This document shows, piece by piece, positions 59,576 through 64,000 of a stretch of 64,000 nucleotides of DNA (within the stretch, counting starts at the first letter, position 1; every line of letters begins with the position of its first letter). The DNA is from Methylocella tundrae (GTDB taxonomy: Bacteria; Pseudomonadota; Alphaproteobacteria; Rhizobiales; Beijerinckiaceae): assembly GCF_038024855.1 (NCBI RefSeq), contig NZ_CP139089.1, positions 1,612,001 to 1,676,000 of the forward strand. Reading direction: 5' to 3'. The notes under the pieces are model-generated. The model did not search any database, was not told the DNA's origin, and saw only the letters and a list, made by a program, of their open reading frames with translations. The translations under genes and the position numbers were made by a program.

Positions 59576-62011
59576 TTACGCCGGCAGCGGTTCGCCGCGC
59601 TCTTTGCGGCTGCGATGCTCCAGCGCCTTTGCATCGTAATCGGCTCTGCCGCGATGCTTGATCGCCTCCGCTGGCGGGGCCGGCAGCGGACCGTCGGCCG
59701 AGAAGCGATCGAGCACGTTTTTCACCAGCTTCGAGATATTGTTGTCGCAATTGTTCCACGGCAAGGAGCCGCAGAAGGCGATCGACGAAAACGCGAAGCA
59801 GGCGCCGCCATTCGGCGTTTCATGATAGGCGATATCGCCGCGCACACGAGGATGCGTGGTGCCATCCGTGCCTTGTTGATTGAAACCGAAATCCTCCATC
59901 ACCAGAAGATAGGCTTCCGTGTGGCGTCCCGCCGAGGTGGCGACCGCGAGCGTGTGCGGCGGCGATCCCAGCATCGTGTCTACAATATCGAGTTCGAGAC
60001 CCGCCGCACCGCCGCCGACCAGTCCGAAATTTCCGAGCTTCTCGTCATAGCCGATGCCTTCGAAGGCCCAGCTGACGCGGGGATCGAGACTATCCGGCGT
60101 GCGCGAGAAATAGCTCGATATGTCGAAGCCCTCCGACGACATGCCGACGCCGGCGACGGAGTGGAGGTAGCGGCCGCGGAAGCGCCACATGCCGCCGAGC
60201 TCTCCCGTGCCCTGATGGTAATATTCGCCAGGATCGGCGCGCCATGTGCGGATGCCGGATTCGCAACGCCGCATCTCCGTGACGACGCCGCGTCCAAGGT
60301 GATCATAGGCCGGGTGGAAGGAATGCACCCAGTACCACGCGTCGGCGCCCATATACATGAGCCGGCCGCCACGCTGCGTATAATTGTGAAGCGCGTCGAG
60401 CTGCGGCCCGCTGTTGTGTTCAGGATGCGACCCGGTGATGATGACGTTGTAGTTCTCGATCCGCGCGAGACCGTCGTAAGTGATGTCCTCGTCCGTGAAG
60501 ACGTCATACTCATAGCCGAGCGTCTCCAGCCAATAGATGAGATGAAGATCGGCTGGATATTGCCACGGCGCCTGGGCGAGGAAGTGATCATATTTCGGCC
60601 TGATGCTCAGAATGGGCCGCAGCCGCGACGAAATCGAAATGCCTGTCCCGTCGGTATGCGTATCATAGATCGAGCCGCCATATTCGCGATGCTCCGACAG
60701 GAACATATTCTGCTGCTGCATGATCGGCACGCGATAGACGAAAAGCTCCGCGCCGCCGGCGTTGCAGGCGACATGCTCATTCGCATAAGCCATGTAGCTG
60801 ATCGTCGGAACCATAACCGCGATTTTTGAAGTCTCCTCGCCAACGCGGGGCACGACCCAGAAAGGTATGAACTCCTCGTCGCCCTCGGCGGTCGTCAGCT
60901 TGACAGCGTAGAAGCGGCTCTTGATTCCGCTCGGCGGCACAGTCCACTCGAAATCCGATGACCATCGCGCGTCATCGACGTCGTCGTCGTGAAAGCTGAT
61001 CGCGCCATATTCTTCCGCCGCGTGCTTCCAGTCGAACTTGGTTCCCGACCAATTGTAGCCGGTCATCCCGCGATTGGGACAGTTGACGAGCTGCGCATCC
61101 AGCCGGTAGGGGCCCTCGTCCGTCGCGACGATGGTGTCTATGCCTTTCGAGAAATTCCAGGCGGCGACGATCGTCTCCGACAGGCGCCCGCTCGGGCCGC
61201 TGTTGCGGCGCTCCGTCAGTCCCGGCTGCGCGCCGAGCTTCATGCTCTCGATGTCCTGCCGCGAAAGAGCTTTATTGCAGATGCGCGGGCTATCGATCTT
61301 GCCATTGTATTTGCCTGTGAAGACGACGCCGGCGGGCTTCGACGAGGCGGCGAGCGGATCGTCGGGCGCAAGCGCCTCGACATAGGCTCCAAGCGCGACC
61401 GGGACCGGCGCATGGCTGATCGCCACGTTCAAAGTGGTCTCGACCGGCTCAATGACGGGGTCGAGCGCATAGGCGACCTGCGGCTCATGATAGAGCGTGA
61501 CGGCGCCGGTAGCGACGTCGAAGGTCGCGGCGACAAAATGCCAGGCGTGATCACGGATCGGCGCGCCCGTCGTGATGCGATGCTCATTGATGCGCAGCTC
61601 GAGACAGCCGTCCTCATTGATGAAGAGTCCATAGCCGCAATCATTCGACCATTTCGTGACGAGACCTTGCGCGCCATGCTTCCAATATTGCGGATGGGTC
61701 TTTGGCGCCGTCGGCCAGATCCAGCATTGCAGCGTGAAACTCTCCACATGAAACGGCCTTGCGTCTGGGACGTAGCCATAAGATCCGCCGTGAATGATCT
61801 GTTTGCGGCCTTTGTAGGTCTTGTTAACGTCCGCGAGGATCGGCTTATCTATGTAGCCCGGACCGCGCGGATTGGTGTCGCCATTGATCATCTGCACGAT
61901 CTCGGCCGTGTATTCGGCTGGGCCGTCGCAATTCACATAGAATTTGATGGTGTCGCCGGGATGCACGCTGAATTTGTCGGCGTAGCCCGTCAGCCTCATG
62001 AATGTCATCAT
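59576..62011 (-). CDS. dmfA2: N,N-dimethylformamidase large subunit
   Basis: An 811-residue subunit of the iron enzyme that splits dimethylformamide into dimethylamine and formate. A lectin-like domain (SFTLQCWIWPTAPKTHPQYW, HAWHFVAATFD) is followed by a large amidohydrolase-like domain. The iron site in the Paracoccus enzyme is two Tyr and one Glu; candidates here are a Tyr in SYMAYANEH (406-409), a Tyr in HREYGGSIYDTH (444-449) and E531 in TGSHPEHNS. ATG codons at 62011 and 62008 follow GGAG. It is somewhat longer than the 762-residue Paracoccus protein by my recollection. Confidence 0.9.
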   Translation of the reverse strand: MMTFMRLTGYADKFSVHPGDTIKFYVNCDGPAEYTAEIVQMINGDTNPRGPGYIDKPILADVNKTYKGRKQIIHGGSYGYVPDARPFHVESFTLQCWIWPTAPKTHPQYWKHGAQGLVTKWSNDCGYGLFINEDGCLELRINEHRITTGAPIRDHAWHFVAATFDVATGAVTLYHEPQVAYALDPVIEPVETTLNVAISHAPVPVALGAYVEALAPDDPLAASSKPAGVVFTGKYNGKIDSPRICNKALSRQDIESMKLGAQPGLTERRNSGPSGRLSETIVAAWNFSKGIDTIVATDEGPYRLDAQLVNCPNRGMTGYNWSGTKFDWKHAAEEYGAISFHDDDVDDARWSSDFEWTVPPSGIKSRFYAVKLTTAEGDEEFIPFWVVPRVGEETSKIAVMVPTISYMAYANEHVACNAGGAELFVYRVPIMQQQNMFLSEHREYGGSIYDTHTDGTGISISSRLRPILSIRPKYDHFLAQAPWQYPADLHLIYWLETLGYEYDVFTDEDITYDGLARIENYNVIITGSHPEHNSGPQLDALHNYTQRGGRLMYMGADAWYWVHSFHPAYDHLGRGVVTEMRRCESGIRTWRADPGEYYHQGTGELGGMWRFRGRYLHSVAGVGMSSEGFDISSYFSRTPDSLDPRVSWAFEGIGYDEKLGNFGLVGGGAAGLELDIVDTMLGSPPHTLAVATSAGRHTEAYLLVMEDFGFNQQGTDGTTHPRVRGDIAYHETPNGGACFAFSSIAFCGSLPWNNCDNNISKLVKNVLDRFSADGPLPAPPAEAIKHRGRADYDAKALEHRSRKERGEPLPA

Positions 62012-62062
62012 CTACTCCAAAACTTTGCTTTTGTGAGAGGGCGTTGGGAAAGGCGGCGTCAT

Positions 62063-62503
62063 TCACGTCACCGGCCAATTATCGTCCCTGCGCTTCCACC
62101 CCTCGTTGAAGTCGTCGGGCATGCCGTAGCTTTCCGACAGCTCCTCAAGACGCATCAAAAAGATCGTGTGCTGGATCTCCTGCTCGTCAGCATAAACCGT
62201 GTCGTCGATAAACTTCGGCGGCACGCCGCGGATGCCGCTGAGACGCGCAATGCGCCACTCCTTATCCACTTTCGTGCAGATCACGATAAGTTTGCCCTTC
62301 GGGCTTTCACCCCGCATGCGAAGGAGAACGCGACGCAGCAGCGGGTCGTCGTAGAAGCCGCCCCCTACCGTCGTCGTGTCCCCGGGGGTCTCGCATTTCA
62401 ACACCGAAAAGCCCGCCACGCCCTTCATCGACTCAACGCACGCTTTGTGCTCGTCGATCAGGCGCTGGCGCTCCGGGGTTCCCTTTTTTGGTATTGGTTG
62501 CAT
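62063..62503 (-). CDS. dmfA1: N,N-dimethylformamidase small subunit
   Basis: A 146-residue protein directly upstream of dmfA2, as in known dmfA1-dmfA2 pairs. It is basic at the N-terminus (MQPIPKKGTPERQRL), with an FYDDPLLRRVLLRM helix and the end YGMPDDFNEGWKRRDDNWP. The dimethylformamidase small subunit has no other relatives, so assignment rests on size, partner and the Trp/Arg-rich C-terminus. It is 31 bp after urtE, so transport and hydrolysis are co-transcribed. Confidence 0.82.
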   Translation of the reverse strand: MQPIPKKGTPERQRLIDEHKACVESMKGVAGFSVLKCETPGDTTTVGGGFYDDPLLRRVLLRMRGESPKGKLIVICTKVDKEWRIARLSGIRGVPPKFIDDTVYADEQEIQHTIFLMRLEELSESYGMPDDFNEGWKRRDDNWPVT

Positions 62504-62534
62504 GATCGATTCCTCCTGTCGGAATAGGTATGTC

Positions 62535-63233
62535 TCAGATGGTCATGTGTCGCTCGACCAGCTCGTCCGTCATCTCCGCGATGGGTCCCCGAGCGACGAT
62601 GCGTCCGTTCTCCATCATCAAAAACGCATCGCCGAGTTTGCGCGCGACCTTGATGTGCTGCTCCGTCAGAATGAGCGTGATGCCGAATTCGGTATTGAGG
62701 CGCCGCAGCGTCTGACCGATCTCGTGCACGATGTTTGGTTGAATCCCTTCTGTTGGCTCGTCCAGCAGCAGGATCTTGGGATTTGTGGCAAGCGCGCGCG
62801 CGATCGCGAGTTGCTGTTGTTGGCCGCCCGAAAGAAGCCCTGCCCGCTTGTCGAGATTTTGAGCAAGATAGGGAAACAGGCTAAGGCAAAGCGGCGGCAC
62901 TTCCGACAGCCCGTCGCTGCGTGCGAAGGTGCCAAGAAGTATGTTTTCCTTCACGGTGAAATTCGAAAGGATTTGACGCCCTTGAGGGATATAGCCAAGA
63001 CCATATTTCGCGCGCTGATAGGTCGGGGCTTTGCTGATGTCGTCCCCGGAGATCTGGATCCCGCCAGACATTCTATCCGTCAGCCCCATGATCGTGCGCA
63101 GCAGAGTCGTCTTGCCGACGCCATTGCGTCCGAGCACGCAAAGGCATTGGCCTTCCTCAAGATCAAATCCAATATCCTTGAGAATCGGCGTTTTGCCGTA
63201 ATAGGACGTGACTTGATTGAGTCCCAAAAGCAT
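62535..63233 (-). CDS. urtE: Urea/amide ABC transporter ATP-binding protein UrtE
   Basis: A 232-residue branched-chain-amino-acid-type (HAAT) ATPase. Walker A is LGRNGVGKTTLLRTI, the Q loop region is LGYIPQGRQILSNFTVKENIL, the signature is LLSGGQQQQLAIARAL and Walker B ILLLDEP. The YIPQGR motif and short form match UrtE rather than LivF. In Methylophilus a similar fmd transporter takes up short amides. With dmfA and amiE downstream, substrate could be urea, formamide or acetamide. It follows urtD by two bases. Confidence 0.82.
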   Translation of the reverse strand: MLLGLNQVTSYYGKTPILKDIGFDLEEGQCLCVLGRNGVGKTTLLRTIMGLTDRMSGGIQISGDDISKAPTYQRAKYGLGYIPQGRQILSNFTVKENILLGTFARSDGLSEVPPLCLSLFPYLAQNLDKRAGLLSGGQQQQLAIARALATNPKILLLDEPTEGIQPNIVHEIGQTLRRLNTEFGITLILTEQHIKVARKLGDAFLMMENGRIVARGPIAEMTDELVERHMTI

Positions 63234-63235
63234 CT

Positions 63236-63976
63236 CTAATCCTCCGGATCGCCGAGATAGACCTCGCGCACCCGTTCATTGGCTTCCATCTCCTCGATCG
63301 AGCCTTGCGCCAGGAGGCTGCCCATATGCATGACGGTGACGACGTCCGCGATCGACCGGACGAAGGCCATGTCATGCTCGACGACGATCAGCGTGTTGGT
63401 TTTCTTCAGCTCGTTCAGAATGCCCACGGTCTTCTCGATCTCCGCCTCAGTCATTCCCGCGACCGGTTCATCGAGAAGGAGAATTGCCGGATCCTGCATA
63501 AGCACCATGCCGATCTCGAGCCATTGCGTCTCCCCGTGCGAGAGCGTTCCGGCCTCGGTATCAATGCGCGCGCCAAGCCCTGTGACGCTCAACACCTCAT
63601 CGAGCTTCGCTTTGAGACCGGAAGGCCGCATGGAGAACATGTTCTTGAAAGGATTGACTTCGCGACTGAAGGCCACCTCCAGGTTTTGGCGCACCGTGAG
63701 ATCGCGAAACACAGCCGGCACCTGAAACTTGCGGCCGATGCCAAGGCGCGCGATCTCATGCTCGCCGAGGCCGGTGATGTCTTCGTTGCGCAGGATGATC
63801 TGACCCGACGTCGGCTTCTGCCGGCCGGTGATCAGATCCATGGTGGTGGTTTTGCCCGCGCCGTTCGGGCCGACGAGACAACATAAGGTGAGTTCCGTCA
63901 CTTCCAGGCTGAAATCATTGATCACCTTGGTGCCGCCGAAGCTCTTATGCAGATGGTGGATGTCGAGGACGCCCAT
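63236..63976 (-). CDS. urtD: Urea/amide ABC transporter ATP-binding protein UrtD
   Basis: A 246-residue HAAT-type ATPase. Walker A VGPNGAGKTTTMDLITG, the UrtD-specific LGIGRKFQVPAVFRDLTV, LSHGETQWLEIGMVLMQDP as the ABC signature, LLLDEPVAGMT and VVEHDMAFVRSIADVV are present. The start at 63976 is preceded by GGAGG. Permeases and binding protein must lie upstream, beyond the window. Confidence 0.85.
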   Translation of the reverse strand: MGVLDIHHLHKSFGGTKVINDFSLEVTELTLCCLVGPNGAGKTTTMDLITGRQKPTSGQIILRNEDITGLGEHEIARLGIGRKFQVPAVFRDLTVRQNLEVAFSREVNPFKNMFSMRPSGLKAKLDEVLSVTGLGARIDTEAGTLSHGETQWLEIGMVLMQDPAILLLDEPVAGMTEAEIEKTVGILNELKKTNTLIVVEHDMAFVRSIADVVTVMHMGSLLAQGSIEEMEANERVREVYLGDPED

Positions 63977-63977
63977 C

Positions 63978-64000
63978 TCATGCCTCCAATTTGCTGGGCG
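63978..64000 (-). CDS. Possible 3' end of the upstream transporter gene
   Basis: One minus-strand frame reads PSKLEA and then TGA at 63980-63978, one base before the urtD ATG, as expected if a permease gene such as urtC ends here. Only seven codons are visible, so identity rests on position alone. Confidence 0.25.

Noticed and set aside
60989..62527. 512-codon plus-strand frame opposite dmfA2 and dmfA1
   Set aside because: Spans two real minus-strand genes in antisense and shows no known domain.

Overview
The window looks like the chromosome of a GC-rich alphaproteobacterium of the order Hyphomicrobiales (Rhizobiales). The evidence is an uninterrupted mra/dcw cell-wall and division cluster, a PdhS-like cytoplasmic histidine kinase, a histidine tRNA of the alphaproteobacterial type (no encoded G-1, G1-U72 pair, A73) and REP-like intergenic palindromes. 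A Beijerinckiaceae- or Methylobacterium-like methylotroph would fit the dimethylformamidase locus, but that placement is inference. I saw no insertion sequences, prophage genes or CRISPR arrays.

Positions 1-5.4 kb: the end of a Gly-rich protein gene, a DUF2092 periplasmic protein, a Gly-rich secreted protein with a 10-residue WHAGG-type repeat, a secreted esterase on the minus strand, then ccmC-ccmD-ccmG for cytochrome c maturation. Positions 5.4-31.3 kb, all minus strand, are read in the order mraZ-rsmH-ftsL-ftsI-murE-murF-mraY-murD-ftsW-murG-murC-murB-ddl-ftsQ-ftsA-ftsZ, then bamD, recN, pncB and ligA. Most junctions overlap by a few bases, so translation is probably coupled. The mraZ promoter carries 10-bp-spaced TGGGN boxes matching known MraZ operators. 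lpxC, often found between ftsZ and bamD in relatives, is absent there.

Positions 31.3-41.4 kb are a mixed region: small conserved proteins, the PdhS-like kinase, tRNA-His, small and single-pass membrane proteins, mtnA and a tandem pair of paralogous multi-pass membrane proteins, separated by several gene-poor gaps.

Positions 41.4-51.0 kb (plus strand): a consensus sigma-54 promoter precedes a run of closely packed genes for a peptide/opine-type ABC importer, a DeoR-family regulator, an M20 amidase of the hydantoinase/carbamoylase group and two paralogous choline-kinase-like phosphotransferases. The substrate is unknown. The promoter type and amidase suggest nitrogen scavenging.

Positions 51.0-64.0 kb (minus strand) face that cluster and form an amide and urea locus. 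In order of transcription it runs urtD-urtE, dmfA1-dmfA2 (N,N-dimethylformamidase), a Rieske-oxygenase-like protein that has lost ligands of both metal centres, a Sel1-repeat protein, a 95-residue unknown, amiE (aliphatic amidase) behind a second sigma-54 promoter, then ureE-ureF-ureAB (fused)-ureC-ureG-ureD. Together these could import urea or short amides, release formate and dimethylamine from dimethylformamide, and release ammonium from aliphatic amides and urea. The co-translated degenerate-Rieske/Sel1/95-residue module is the least explained part of the window.
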